A stretch of 64,000 bases of DNA, taken from Utricularia gibba. Lineage: Eukaryota > Streptophyta > Magnoliopsida > Lamiales > Lentibulariaceae. This document shows positions 35,509-46,537 of the stretch, in pieces. The notes beneath the pieces are model-generated. The model was not told the DNA's origin. It saw only the letters and a program-made list of their open reading frames with translations, and made no database searches. The stretch covers positions 3,286,001-3,350,000 of the forward strand of contig CM007991.1 of NCBI GenBank assembly GCA_002189035.1, given 5' to 3'. Position 1 is the first letter of the stretch. Each line of letters starts with the position of its first letter. A program made the position numbers and the translations under genes.

Positions 35509-36997
35509 TCACAAAGGACCTGACTCAGTCCTCAAGCATTTTCTCTTCCTGTGTTTCTGCTGGCTCATGAGCTCCAGAAGCTGAAAGCCATGACAGTTAT
35601 TTATTGAAGCCAAATTTGAATCGGAATGTTCTCATTTTGTCAACAAATGGATTTGTGAATTTGGTACCTGATTCTTGTGCATTTCCAGCAGTTCCTCCTG
35701 CAGCATACAGGGGGAAATTAGAATGATTACATCTCCCCAAGAAAGTGTATGAGCATCAAGGAGATTTGATTTATCTACCTGCCTTTCCCTCAGATTCTCA
35801 TTTTCCTCCTTTAGTTTTGCGATTTCTCCTTCCAATTCCACTGTGTATGCCTGCATATAATCCAGATATTAGCATGTTTACTAGTACTATCTTTCTGGGG
35901 TTGGTAATTTTTTACCTGTTTGCGAGCTCTTGATCTTGCAGCTGATTCTCTGTTTTTAATCATCCTCCTTTGCCTTCTTTCCACCGCTTTCTCTAAAGCA
36001 GGAGTTTTCCTTGCCCTTAATCTACCATTAAAGGGGTAAGGCCCTGGAGAAACGGAAGATGATGGTTCACCATTCCTGGGTGAAATGACAGGAGATCCTG
36101 CTGGGAGACCAACGGTTCCCAACCCAATCACCCCTAATCCTCCACCCGGTAACCCATAGTTTTGAATCACGGTTTTGGTCACTGTTTTTTCAGGAATATC
36201 AAGAATCCCATTCCCCGTCTCCGTACTAACAGGATGGTGATTACTATTTGGAAGCCTAATGCTTGATCCATAAGCTGAAGCAGTTTGCTTCGGGACAAGT
36301 GGCTGCGGATGCTGAGGCGAAAACTGCTGCCTTGCGCCTATTGAATCTAATACCAGATTAGCAGAATGCAACGAAGGTGAGTTGGCACTCTCTGATACCA
36401 AACCACCCATTAATCCACACTGTTGATGCTGATACACACACCCTGAGCTGCTGTTCATTTGGATTGGAAAATGCCCAATAAAGCCAACAGAATCAGGGTT
36501 AGGTGGTGCAGCCTGAACCTCCTCCCTCCCAACACCTGTTCTCACCAGAAACTCTTCAAGTGTAACCTCTCCCAAAGTTGGCTCCCTCTGTGTCTGTTCT
36601 AAGCTCATCCCACCATCCCCTGGATTCCCATCCCTCCCTGCAACGAAATCCTTTGATATATCACGCCAAATTTCGTCTACCGTTTTCTGGCTTAGCGTTC
36701 TAGGAAGATTCAGTGATCCCTGCCTAAGTAAGTATCCAGGCCCAGCTCCTGTTCCAGCAGCAGCAGCAGCACTTGTTGTGGATCCAAAGCTGTTGTTCTC
36801 CTCCGCGCTCCATATGTTCTTCAGCAACTCATCCATGTTCATGGATCCAAAGTCCTTCCCAATCCCCCAGCAGAGCTTTGAAACTCATCAAATGTCATGG
36901 AGAAGATTGAAAGCTGCCTCGGCAGCTGAAAATCCACTTGAGGTGTTCCACTGCCACCATCAGCCGTAAAACCCTTGAAATCAAAACCGCTCCCCAT
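35509..36997 (-). CDS. ABF: ABF/AREB-type bZIP transcription factor (frame break near N-terminus)
   Basis: ABF/AREB factors bind ABRE elements and drive ABA-responsive transcription in the nucleus. Exons: 36997-35916, 35850-35779, 35697-35668 and 35509-35580 read on the minus strand. Conserved blocks: N-terminal FQLPRQLSIFSMTFDEFQSS (C1), MNMDELLKNIWSAEE, TLSQKTVDEIWRDI (C2), TLGEVTLEEFLVRTGVGREE (C3), the basic region RRQRRMIKNRESAARSRARK, the leucine zipper ending LRERQ, and the C4 end KCLRTESGPL. The small exons 2-4 are all phase 0. Between C1 and MNMDELL the frame shifts by one missing base at the five-C run 36864-36868 (five G in the sense strand); family proteins read straight through GIGKDFGSMNMDELL. 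Everything else is intact, so an assembly deletion is the simplest explanation. The R-x-x-S/T sites in the C blocks are SnRK2 targets in this family. Confidence 0.92.
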
Positions 36998-37932
36998 TCC
37001 AACCGCTGAATAGATGGGAATGAATGAATGATCACAAGAGATGAGAGAATGGCCAAGAAGGAGCTGAATCCTCGAACCGGCAAATCGCACCCCAGAAGAA
37101 ACCGGTCAAAAGGCTATAAGGTAAGAAGCTTAAGGTGCTCCTCCTTTTCAAAGTCAAACAGAAAGGAGGCCTGCTCGGAGTTGTCTCCGGGAAGCCAATT
37201 TTAAAGGCCGTGACTGAGTTTATGGAGCAGTGACTGAGGTTCTTGGGAAGACGATGAACACGAGAAGAGTCATCAGGGAGGGCGAATGAGATAACGGGGA
37301 TAGTGGGACCCAGGATGTGATGCATGGGACCAGCGAACTGCGCAGCATCGGACTTTCCCGTCTGCAGAGTGGAGAAGATGTGGGCGATCCAGGCCGTCCA
37401 CGTTACCGACCCGGGTAGTGGCTGCCTGCCATTGCCGTCTTTCTTGTCCTGGATTTTGTTTTTCTTTTTAGAAAAACAAAGCGGTTCTTGAAAACTAATC
37501 ATGGGCTTCTCATGGATTGAATTGCAGGCCCGGGAACAGCTGCTCACCTTGCTGGCTTTTGGTTGACCCAAAGTGGTTGGCATTGTCAAGCACTTAGTAA
37601 CAAGACAACCGAGAAAGGGACTGGCGTTTACATTCAATCCATACTGCGTTCATCAGTTTTCGGTGAGAATTAAAGGATGTGATTCCATAGCGGCTGACTT
37701 GTGCAGTCGCCCATGCTCATGCAGTCTTTCGTTGAACAGGTCTATTACCAGGGTATGGGTTTGGACTAAGGTTACATCGTTGTTGGTGTGGGTGAAATTG
37801 TTTTACTCTCAGTCCCGGTAAAAAAGTCCGGTAAGGCACTATTGATTGCTGCACTCATACAATGAAGAAAAAAAAGAAAAGGAACTTTGCTAGGAGTTTG
37901 TATGAGTTTCTTTTCTGAAATGGAACTGATAT
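36998..37932. other. Promoter and leader of the ABF gene; 3' region of BKI1
   Basis: The stretch just upstream of 36997 is likely the ABF leader and promoter, with an ACGT core in a CCACGTTACC context near 37400. A 201-codon minus-strand frame at 37637-37032 overlaps it but looks like a chance opening with no recognisable domain. The right end is the 3' untranslated region of BKI1. Confidence 0.45.
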
Positions 37933-38631
37933 TCATGGCTGCTGCTTGTGTTTGTCTTGGGCAGCGATGGAGTTTTTGCAGTGAGCAATCGCAGCTTCAA
38001 CGGCAGCCTGCAGTTCTTCCATTGTACCATCATTTCGCGCCGCTGGTGTCGACTTCCCACTTGCTACCAGCAACCCACTATTCGAGGGCGAGCTTCTCAT
38101 CGTCGCAGGCGCCGACACTGGTATCATCACCTTGTTTCTCTGCATCCCCAGGTCACCGGAAAACCGCAGCCTATTAACCGGAGAATCCTTCTTCCCCTGT
38201 TTTTCTCCCCTGTTTCTCAACGATCCCAAAATCGGCTTCACCATCCTCTCGTACCATTTGTAGACATCAAATTTCTTCTTCTTCTTCTTGCTCCCAAATC
38301 TGGGCATCCTCAAAAATGGAGACTTTTCTTTCTCTTCACCTTTCAAGAGATGGGTGTCTTCGATTTCCCTCTCTGTATCCAGGATTTTGCTGTCTTCGCC
38401 GTTCAATTCGTTGGTCTGACGAGTGAAGCTCTCCGCGGAGGAGCGTGGAGAAAGTGAAAGGAAATGGAGAGGAAGCAAATGGCCGTGGTAGAAGATCTCA
38501 TCCGCCGGAGACAAATCCACGGTGGCGGAGGAACAACTTTCCTGCGGATTCATTGAAACAGCGAAGGAGAATTCAGATGATGGCTGCACTTCGTCTGCTT
38601 CGCCAGGAACTTGTAGGTGCGTTCCTTCCAT
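37933..38631 (-). CDS. BKI1: BRI1 kinase inhibitor 1 (BKI1)-like membrane-associated kinase regulator
   Basis: BKI1 sits on the plasma membrane, binds the brassinosteroid receptor BRI1 and blocks its pairing with BAK1; phosphorylation of a tyrosine in its basic linker releases it. This single-exon gene encodes 232 residues. Visible: the N-terminal FSFAVSMNP, then TVDLSPADEIFYHGHLLPLH (the family block DLSPADDIFFHGHLLPLH), a Lys-rich linker SKKKKKKFDVYKWYERM containing tyrosines, SAPATMRSSPSNSGLL, and the C-terminal BRI1-interacting motif DGTMEELQAAVEAAIAHCKN. Arabidopsis BKI1 is somewhat longer, mainly in its low-complexity stretches. The start at 38631 fits the family start (MEExxxQ). A MAKR paralog is possible but the C-terminal motif favours BKI1. 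Confidence 0.9.
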   Translation of the reverse strand: MEGTHLQVPGEADEVQPSSEFSFAVSMNPQESCSSATVDLSPADEIFYHGHLLPLHFLSLSPRSSAESFTRQTNELNGEDSKILDTEREIEDTHLLKGEEKEKSPFLRMPRFGSKKKKKKFDVYKWYERMVKPILGSLRNRGEKQGKKDSPVNRLRFSGDLGMQRNKVMIPVSAPATMRSSPSNSGLLVASGKSTPAARNDGTMEELQAAVEAAIAHCKNSIAAQDKHKQQP

Positions 38632-38852
38632 TTCGCCTCTGTTTCATCAATTCATTTCTGGATTCCCAAAGAAAGGTTTCACTACAAAATCATTTGTATC
38701 TGTACAAGGGAATCAAAATCGTCTGTGGGTGCGTTCGTGATAGTCAATGTTTTTAGTGTAATTTGTTGTGTTATCATTAATTTTCAGTTCGAGATGTACA
38801 TGTCCAAGGCATTTATTACAGACCCATGTCAGGATCCTGGAGGTTGACCATG

Positions 38853-38922
38853 GTTTGGTTAAGGAGCAAGAGCACCATCTTTCATGCTGGGCATGGTAAC
38901 TGTTCTGGTTAGGGAGCAAGAG
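38853..38922. repeat. Imperfect direct repeat upstream of BKI1
   Basis: Two 20-base copies, at 38853-38872 and 38903-38922, share GGTT-A-GGAGCAAGAG and are 50 bases apart start to start. They lie 220-290 bases upstream of the BKI1 start codon, on its promoter side. They may be remnants of a local tandem duplication. Confidence 0.5.
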
Positions 38923-38929
38923 TAACGAG

Positions 38930-38937
38930 CACGTGTG
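38930..38937. promoter_or_regulatory. G-box overlapping a BRRE-type CGTGTG, upstream of BKI1
   Basis: The sequence GCACGTGTGCC contains CACGTG (38930-38935) and the brassinosteroid response element form CGTGTG (38932-38937). Both are known binding sites of BZR1/BES1 factors. It is about 300 bases upstream of BKI1. Function is inferred from the motif only. Confidence 0.35.
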
Positions 38938-39400
38938 CCTTCGGTCGTCCATTGCGGGGAAGACTTCTCCTTTTCCCTCTTCCAAGGTATAAATAAATAT
39001 AACCTCATTTTGTTTCTACTTACGGGAAGAATTAACCAATTCAATATGATTTCAACTGTCAAACTTTGGAACTTTCTCTGTGTTGGGTAGCAGCACTACA
39101 GGGGAAGCACGCGCTCTCCCGAGCCATTCGAAAATTGTGAAGAATTGTTTCATTCCCATAAGAGTGGGATGAGTAATGTTTTTTCTCTGCAGAAATAAGC
39201 TTTCTCCAAGTAAATTTAAGAGATCTGTGGGATTCTCCTTACTGTCGCAGCTTCCTGTATTATCATCACTCTCTACTTGAATGGTGGAAGAATCAAGCTG
39301 AACGTGTTTCATATGTTCTTTTCCAGGCAAAGAACTCACGGCCATTCCCAGTGTTTGATCTGCTGCCCAGTGATCATCACTTTGAACGGTAACAGCTTCG

Positions 39401-41465
39401 CTATTCACTTCCACTACTGCACCTTGCAGCTACTCAAATGAAAAAAAAATGGAGAATCAGGATGTTAGATGGATGCAAGGTTTGGAAATGAATGAAGAAT
39501 GGATGCACACCTCCAGAAGCTTGCTTCCCTTCCATGGCTTCCTTCTTCTCTTGGCAGCTCGGGCAAAGAAACGGGCCATCCCAAAGACGCAGCTTCTTCG
39601 AATCAGTCGATCCGGCATGTATCGAGGTTCCTTCTCCAGGTTTTACTTCTATTTGACAAACAGCACACGCGAATAGCTTGAACATATTGCAGACAGGGTA
39701 CTTCGAGTTGAGCCTGTAGGTAAAACAAGAGCCCTGCAGTTACTTTTGTTGGGGGGGGGGACGTTTTCTGTGCCATGAGATCACAGCATCAAGTAAAAGC
39801 TAGAAGGTATTATCATTCAAGAGGAAAGTAGACTTGAACTGACTGATCCATGCTCACCTTTCTGACAGGGAAGCTGATTCTTCCTCAAAGAGCTCCTCCA
39901 CCACATCCCGCTCCATGTATTCATCTTCGTTATCAGTCTGAGACGACGAACCCGAAGGCTTTTTCCGGAACATGGACTTGAACACACTTTTCCCTTGCTT
40001 CTTTGGAGGTGGCATTGGAGGCTCAGGCTTCTCAGGAGGCAATATATCGATCACAATACATGTTGTATCATCACGAAGGCCCTTGGCTTGCACAGCTTCC
40101 TTCAAGAATGAGAGGTAAAAGCTCCACTTTCATGCTCCATCAAGCTAACATGAGGCAAAGTACTAAAGCACCAAGAATTACCTTAACAATGTGTGAAGCA
40201 GCAACATCAGGTGGCATCCCTCGACTACACTCGAAAGCTGTTTCTGGAGACAATGCATCCCAAACTCCATCACTTGAGATGATCAGCCTTCCACCAGTTG
40301 TTGGCAGCTGCAGACGAAAAGAACACAAATTTAGCCAAAGAAGCCGTAAAGCAGGACAGAAGTGTTCCATATTGAGACATTGCAGGACACCTTCACTTGC
40401 TTCACATAAGGGACAGGTACTATATATTCTCCTGCATCCATATCACCTATTGACCGTGAAAGACATATCCCACCAGGCCAACACCTTATAGGACCGATCT
40501 ATGAGGGAAATAAAAGCCATTGTGTTTTAAAGCTCACCCTGAAAGAGACATTACGCAATTGAAGGCTTGAAGATGAGAAAGTTGAGATACCTCTGTGCCA
40601 CAGCCAGCATTAAGGCGGCCTACCTCTCCACCACTTGCGATTATGCGTTCCCTCCTGGTTCATTGACAATCACAAACATTAAACCTGAGAATCATAGAGC
40701 TTTCCATGCTATAAATGAGAAAGGAGACTGCTATGTACTTACTCTTCTTCACTGCAATCAAGTCTGTGGTCTGCTGATAGAAAAAATAATTCTCCTTCAG
40801 CAGACTCAAGAATGCTACGAGAATCACCAACTGAAGCCACGGTTAAGACCCATCCTTCAAGTATTATGAAGGTTACTGTTGTTCCCGAAGTTTGAGCTGA
40901 ATGTTCAAAGAACAAAGAGTGAGAAGTTATGTTTTCTGGGGATCATATTGCAAAAACACATGCTTCTACGTTGAAATGGCCATACCTACTTCTTGGAAAT
41001 CTTTATCTGTTTTGACAAAACCAGCAACTAGTGCACGGGGAAGGGCCAACAGCCATTCATCAGTGTTGAGATTTGGAGGAATGGCACTTAAAACATTGTT
41101 CAATAGATTCTCCCTTGAATATATTGCAGCTCCTGATCCATTATGCCCATCAAATAGCTGTGGGACCATCCACAAATAAAAAAGTAGAAGCATGAGGAAG
41201 CAGTGACAAAAACACCACGCTTATACTTAAAGAAAAAAGAAGAAGCAGGGCTCGGTGATTGTACCGCAAAAACAGAAAATGTAGTGATCGAATCCCCCAA
41301 TGCACGTTGGCATTCAGTCTTCACAAATGTGAAATCCTCGCCTTTCTTGCTTTGGCTGGCCTGACCATGAGAAATTTCGGGTTTCTCAATCTTCTCATTG
41401 GCTAATTCCCTCTTTAACAACACAGATAACGGGACAGTGTGATTATCACCACTCTTGGACAGCAT
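39401..41465 (-). CDS. Protein phosphatase 2C with C-terminal zinc-ribbon-like tail
   Basis: A Mg/Mn-dependent Ser/Thr phosphatase. The start at 41465 reads MLSKSGDNHTVPLSVLLKRE, then KKGEDFTFVKTECQR. Metal-binding and core motifs follow over several exons: LFDGHNGSGAA, GTTVTF, VASVGDSRSIL, SADHRLD, LSRSIGDMDAGEY, IISSDGVWDALS and LRDDTTCIVIDI. After the catalytic core come a linker with KKQGKSVFKSMFRKKPSG and the tail FKLFACAVCQIEVKPGEG plus GPFLCPSCQEKKEAMEGK, two CxxC pairs typical of the PP2C12/15-like clade. The last intron leaves a phase-1 codon. Using the first acceptor the protein ends RCSSGSE at 39401. A second acceptor seven bases on would instead open a tail of about 120 residues ending at 39052. 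I prefer the short end. The long leader to about 42100 probably has an intron. Confidence 0.88.
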
Positions 41466-42276
41466 TGTTCACCAATATCTTTCTCCTAAGACCACAATAA
41501 TAAGTCCCAGTCCGGTCTACATAGAAAAACGATGGCTTTCTGCCGAGTCAAGCCTCCATTTCCCTTGACATCTGTTTTGCAATAAGCTCTATAAATACAA
41601 GGTTCATAATATTAGAATCCAACATCAAAGCATCTAAGTGATCCATCAAACAAATCCATCGATATCAGATACAATTCAATAAACGGACAGATAATCGATC
41701 AACACCCCACGATCAACCAAAACCCAGAAACGTGAAAATCATCCTCCCACTTAAAGTGGATCAAAGAGATTCAAAAGCAACGAAAGCAGAGAAAATGGGC
41801 CATCGGAAACGGAAGATTAGTGCTATAAACTAAAGGGAAACTCACGCAAAAGGCAATCAACGCAATGTGCGACTCCTGTATCCTGCAATCATCAAATAAC
41901 GCATACCCCGACATCCTGGGTTGACCCAACGCTCCCCCAGTAAACGGTTCTTCCGCGTTTCCTCGGAGAAATGAAGAGCGCGAAGGCGTAAATTAATTCT
42001 CCACCACAAACAGTTGAAGCTGTACGGTTTTTCCCCGTCCCGGGTTCCGGATGAATGACGTACATGATGCGGTCGTTTTTGGTCCACAAGTTTCCTTGTA
42101 AGAAAACGGGCGTTCTGTGTCCATTACGAAAAATTATTTTCAAATCAATAAAAAAATCAATAATTCAATCATTTGGTTCATTGACTATTCAAAAGACGCT
42201 TTAGGAATGAACTCGGTTTCCAAACCATGGTTAGCGAGAACACTGAGAATACTAACCGTGGTTAGGGTGAGGGTCA
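41466..42276. other. PP2C leader/promoter and ORC2 3' spacer, with palindromic GGTTAG boxes
   Basis: The left part is the likely 5' leader of the PP2C gene, with balanced composition near 41880-42120 that may be a first non-coding exon. Near the ORC2 stop two related palindromes occur: AACCATGGTT at 42223-42232 and CTAACCGTGGTTAG at 42252-42265, followed by telomere-like GGGTGAGGG. Confidence 0.45.
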
Positions 42277-43957
42277 CTAACTAATCTCCTTCAACAGTTT
42301 ATCAAGTGCGTCACTGTTGAGCAGAATGTGGAGACACTCTTCCCCATCTGAATTCCTTCTCGTCTTCACGAGCTCATGGTCTTTGAATTCTGTGAGATGG
42401 GCATTCAGAGTTGGCTGGCTACTCACGAAGAAACGCTCCCGGCAGATCGTGTATAGATTGTTGAGTGGCATTCCTGCAACCAGGAACAAGAAATGAAGCA
42501 GATGATCCAGAGAGGAGTTTCAAATGGTAGCAGAAGGTAGATCAGTTGAGCATGCCTTCTTCATTTGGATGTGCGAGCTGATGATCTGCAATAACTTTGA
42601 AGACGTTCTGAGCATTTGGTGTCAGGCTCTTCAGAACTAAAGAGGCGGTCTTCACAGTTTGTGCACTGCCGTTGTGTGCAAGAATCAGTGGATAGGACAT
42701 CCCTTCTATGGAATAGGGAGCGTATGTGGGAGCATGGCACCAGTACCAGTTGAACTGAGTGTAGACCATCTTCTTATCCCACACTGGCATGAACAGATAC
42801 GTCACGATTTCAGGCATAAATAAACATTTTCATCCATTTAGATTCAAAGAGCAACTCCAGATGGTGATACTTACAAAGGGGTGCGTTGACGTGATCAATA
42901 GAAGCTACCATGCGTATGTGTGAGCAAGCAGCAAGTCTAGCAATATATTGTTGGGTTTCAGAATCTCGAAGGGCTGGACCGTCAATATTGTTAATCAAGA
43001 CACAAACACAGCATTCATCATTCTCCAGATGTGGTCCATCGAGAAATGAAATGATGTCATTTAAGGAACAGAAATGGAAGGAGTGTTGGTCCTTAGCTTG
43101 AGTTCCCTTCGTGAAGTTTGGGCGTGTTTTCAACTGATCTGAGAGAAGTTCAGCCAAGGCAACTACAACCTGCAAATTCAACATCACAGTTACTACAGAA
43201 ACTTTTTGATATCTATCATCATTTAACTCGCTAAATCCCATGGTAGCTTAAGGAGGTGAGCAACTTCTGAAACCACTAGTGTTCTGATTTTTTCCCTCTC
43301 TTTCTAGTGGATGAAATGCATAACCCTTGTAAAAACATGAAGAGGCTTGAAAACTCTGATAATACAAATGGGAAAACTGGGGATTCAAATGAGCACATCG
43401 CATAAACCTGTTTAAGATTGATAGACTGGAGATACCCATTGATCACGACAACTGAGTAATCAGTCAATGCTGTCGAAGCGAAGTCCTCGAGCAGTGCCTT
43501 CTTTGACCCAAAACCGTACATCAACAGCCCATAACCACACCTTCCATACAACAAGATACAAAACTTCATATCTCAGGGTTAAGAATCCAAAGGCAGCATA
43601 TGGGAGGCAATACACCTCGAGAGGAAAGCAGGGAACTACCTCAATATGAAATGCCATTCCGAGTACAAATTTTTGTAACTACAGACCAAATTGTTGATTT
43701 CTTTCTCGTGTTTAAGCTCAACGTTAGCATATGCTTCTCTCAACTCCTGTAAATTTCAGTAAATTCAGCATTCTCAACAGACGCACAAAAAATATAGCAT
43801 GGAAACCACAAAGGAACCATGAGAACACCTGCTCATCGACCACATCTATTTCGGAGAGTTTGCGTGCAGATTTTTTGCCAGAGCCCCTCAGTTCTTTAGC
43901 CAAGAAGTAGTTCCTGGAGAACCCGAATTCCTCTTCATCAGCATCGTTCGACTCCAT
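42277..43957 (-). CDS. ORC2: Origin recognition complex subunit 2
   Basis: ORC2 is part of the six-subunit complex that marks replication origins in the nucleus. The start at 43957 ([20 protein letters not shown]) matches the short plant ORC2 N-terminus. Exons on the minus strand then give [51 protein letters not shown] (the AAA-like P-loop-related block), [22 protein letters not shown]-type [85 protein letters not shown] and the winged-helix end [20 protein letters not shown] with [12 protein letters not shown]. The stop is at 42277. Length, about 360 residues, matches Arabidopsis ORC2. All blocks are present, so it looks complete. Confidence 0.95.
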
Positions 43958-45063
43958 TTTCGTTATGTTCAGCTCTCTAAGAGAAAACAAAAATCTGAGG
44001 ACAAAGCCCTCTTGAAGATGGATGACACCAGCGTTCTTGTGACTCTCAATCAGGAGTACACTTCAGCTACGGCACCCATGGATTTGTGCTATAAAAATAT
44101 AAAAAAAAAGATTACATAGGAAGACGGTTTTTGGACACTCCGCTTGGAATTCCCTATATATAACCAAATCAATCAAGAATCATATGAAAAAACACACAAA
44201 AGATCAGAAGTTACGCTCCTACAGAACCACAATTACTGAAACCTCCGGAAAACAAGAGACTGGGATTAAACTTTAGGAGACGAACCAGATTTGGTTTCTA
44301 TTTATTCACCCATTCCGGACTCTGCTACGCCATCTATTCATTAAAAGAAAACTCGAAAAGAATCCTTCCTTCTTACTCCATTCCTCGAAACACATTAGTT
44401 CGAAAGCTACTGTTTTCAGGGAAACACAACAGTGAACACCCAGATCAGGGCACAAAGGACATCTTCTTACATTGCCAGTTTTTACTTTTAGCAAAAGGAT
44501 TAAACAAAGATCCATAAATAAATCCAGAAATCCGCACAGAAAACAAGCCCATGGCACACACATCTTCAACATGATTTCAAAAAATCATACAAGAAACAAT
44601 CTCACGTATCTCCCATAGCTTAATGAATCTAGTCCTTAAAAATAACGGAGATCGCAAAAATTCGAACACCTTGATGGCTCTGCAAGAAAACCCGGAGACT
44701 AGATTCAACCGGCCGGCGCTCGAAATTCTTACAGAAGAACCGTGGGAATGAATCTCAGGGAGTTGAATGACCGACCACACACGCGGTTCATCTCCAGATT
44801 TTTCCCGCCAAAATAAATAATATTATAAATAAATAGGAATATATTTGACAATGGCATAAAATAAATGAATATAAAATAGAAAAATTGATCATCATTTCGT
44901 TCTTTCCTAGCACGTCGTCAGTCGTCACCGGCTTGGAACTCTTCTGATACGGCGGAGATCTGATCTGAAACTGCACAGTCTCCTTCACTCCCGACTCATC
45001 CCGACTTCAAAGCAACGGAGGGAGGAACCCCCACAGGCAGGATTGAGATGAACACACCGTTGC
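43958..45063. other. ORC2 leader/promoter and 3' side of the signal peptidase gene
   Basis: About 1.1 kb. 43958-44780 is probably ORC2 leader and promoter; 44810-44880 is A/T-rich. Small minus-strand frames (44306-44572, 44788-44988) show no recognisable domain. No further gene is supported. Confidence 0.45.
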
Positions 45064-46537
45064 TTAGATAATATGGTGTCGGAAACTGGTGGCGGCAGGA
45101 TCCATGGTGCAGGATACCCTCGACGGAGGCCAATACCGTAGAACAGATCGGCCAATGATGTTTTCAACAGGGAGAGGACCCCTATAACAATAGCAAGAAA
45201 TAGCTTCATTGTATAAGCAGTTTTCCAACACTGTGGTGCAATGCACATAGCGAAGTATGTTTACCAGTTGTGAGAATCAAAACTGTCGTTGCGGTTGTCT
45301 CCCAGTACAAAGACATGGCCCTCAGGTACAACCTGAGTGATGGAGCAGTGCTTTTCACTAACTGTGGAAGATGGCAACTTGGTGCAAACAGAAGGGCAGT
45401 GGATTTTTACCAGTGGATCCATTTTGTAGCCCAGAGGCTCCCTTATGAAGTGCTCATCCAGAGGAAGGCTGTTCACCCACAGTTTTCCACCGCGTACCTG
45501 GACAGAACTTGCTTATAGAAAGCTTTATAGAAGAAGGAAGGCTAAAGAATCAGTCAAATGATTCTTACTTCAACTCTGTCACCAGCTTTAGCCACCACTC
45601 TTTTGATGAAGAGATTTGGTAAGCTTAAGCCCTTTTCCTACAATGGAAGAAAGACATGTTAAGATGGTCATTTCTCCAGAAAAATTGTGTGTAAAGTCTA
45701 AAGAGCTACCTGTAGAAAGGATGGAGGTTTGAAGATCACAATGTCAGCTACTTCAGGACTTTTAAAAAGATAAGAAACCTGAAGATAACATCCGAGAAGT
45801 CATGAGTACTTTACTTAAACGACAGCGAAGATGTAAACCAGTACCTTTTCCGCTAAAATCCTGTCACCCACATCAAGTGTTGGGCGCATAGACTTCGAAG
45901 GAATCGACATTAACTCGGCCAAAGCAGATTTAAACAAGATGGTAACGATGAATGCAACGAAGAGAGCCTTCGCAGACTCACAACTGCAGCAAGCATTCCT
46001 CAATTCCAGCAGCCAATTACAACCACGAAAACTTCGTTGCATCTTCTTCTGACTGATTGAACTATAGCTACTCTCTGGTGAAACCTTTAGAAACCGATTG
46101 ACAGCACTCATCTGTGGCAAAACCATTATTCCAAGAGCATCATCCTTTGATGGCATCGTGAATGCTTCTGGGAACTTTTCACTATAGGTAATCCATATAG
46201 TGCTCGTAGCTATCTTACCCCTATCGAACCCGAAAGCCAACAAGAATGGCGCCTTGACAGGTTGAACCCCGAATAATCCCACAGAACGATCATCATTATC
46301 ATCACCCAGAATTCTCCAGGCGAGAAATGCGGTAATGTTAGTCTTGAGCGTAAAAGTATCAGAATATGAAACCAAATGAGGGTAATCATTGAGTTTAATC
46401 ATCTGCTTGTGCCGCAAAACCCACGGCCATGTGATGGATTCCGAGAAGCTAAGTGTGGATATCATACCCATGATGGCGAGCAGAATGATAACGGTCAGCC
46501 TGAAAGCTGCCAAGGCCGGGATCACTAAGAGGCTCAT
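45064..46537 (-). CDS. TPP: Plastid type I signal peptidase (thylakoidal processing peptidase)
   Basis: This membrane serine protease removes lumen-targeting peptides in chloroplasts. The catalytic Ser lies in SIPSKSMRPTLDVGDRILAE and the catalytic Lys in FIKRVVAKAGDRVEVR; the later boxes are VPEGHVFVLGDNRNDSFDSH and GPLPVENIIGRSVLRYWPPS. One membrane segment precedes the Ser (ALFVAFIVTILFKSALAE). Exons after the Ser-box exon include one ending at 45411, then 45332-45265 and 45181-45064. The 78-base intron 45333-45410 has no stop and keeps the frame. The N-terminus is uncertain: the frame upstream of the peptidase domain is open to about 46650 and its first ATG is at 46537, which gives a hydrophobic start rather than a clear transit peptide. 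An out-of-frame ATG at 46721 precedes it. Confidence 0.88.
45333..45410 (-). other. In-frame, stop-free intron (exitron candidate) in the signal peptidase gene
   Basis: GTAAAA donor after codon Leu of MDPL and CACTCAG acceptor before VVPEGH. The 78 bases equal 26 codons with no stop, so retention would insert 26 residues (beginning VKIHCPSVC) between the two conserved blocks without a frame change. The family has no insertion here, so splicing is expected to be normal. Confidence 0.6.

Noticed and set aside
37032-37637. 201-codon minus-strand frame upstream of the ABF gene
   Set aside because: It crosses the ABF promoter and leader, and overlaps the leader in another frame. Its content is low-complexity in amino acids with no known motif.
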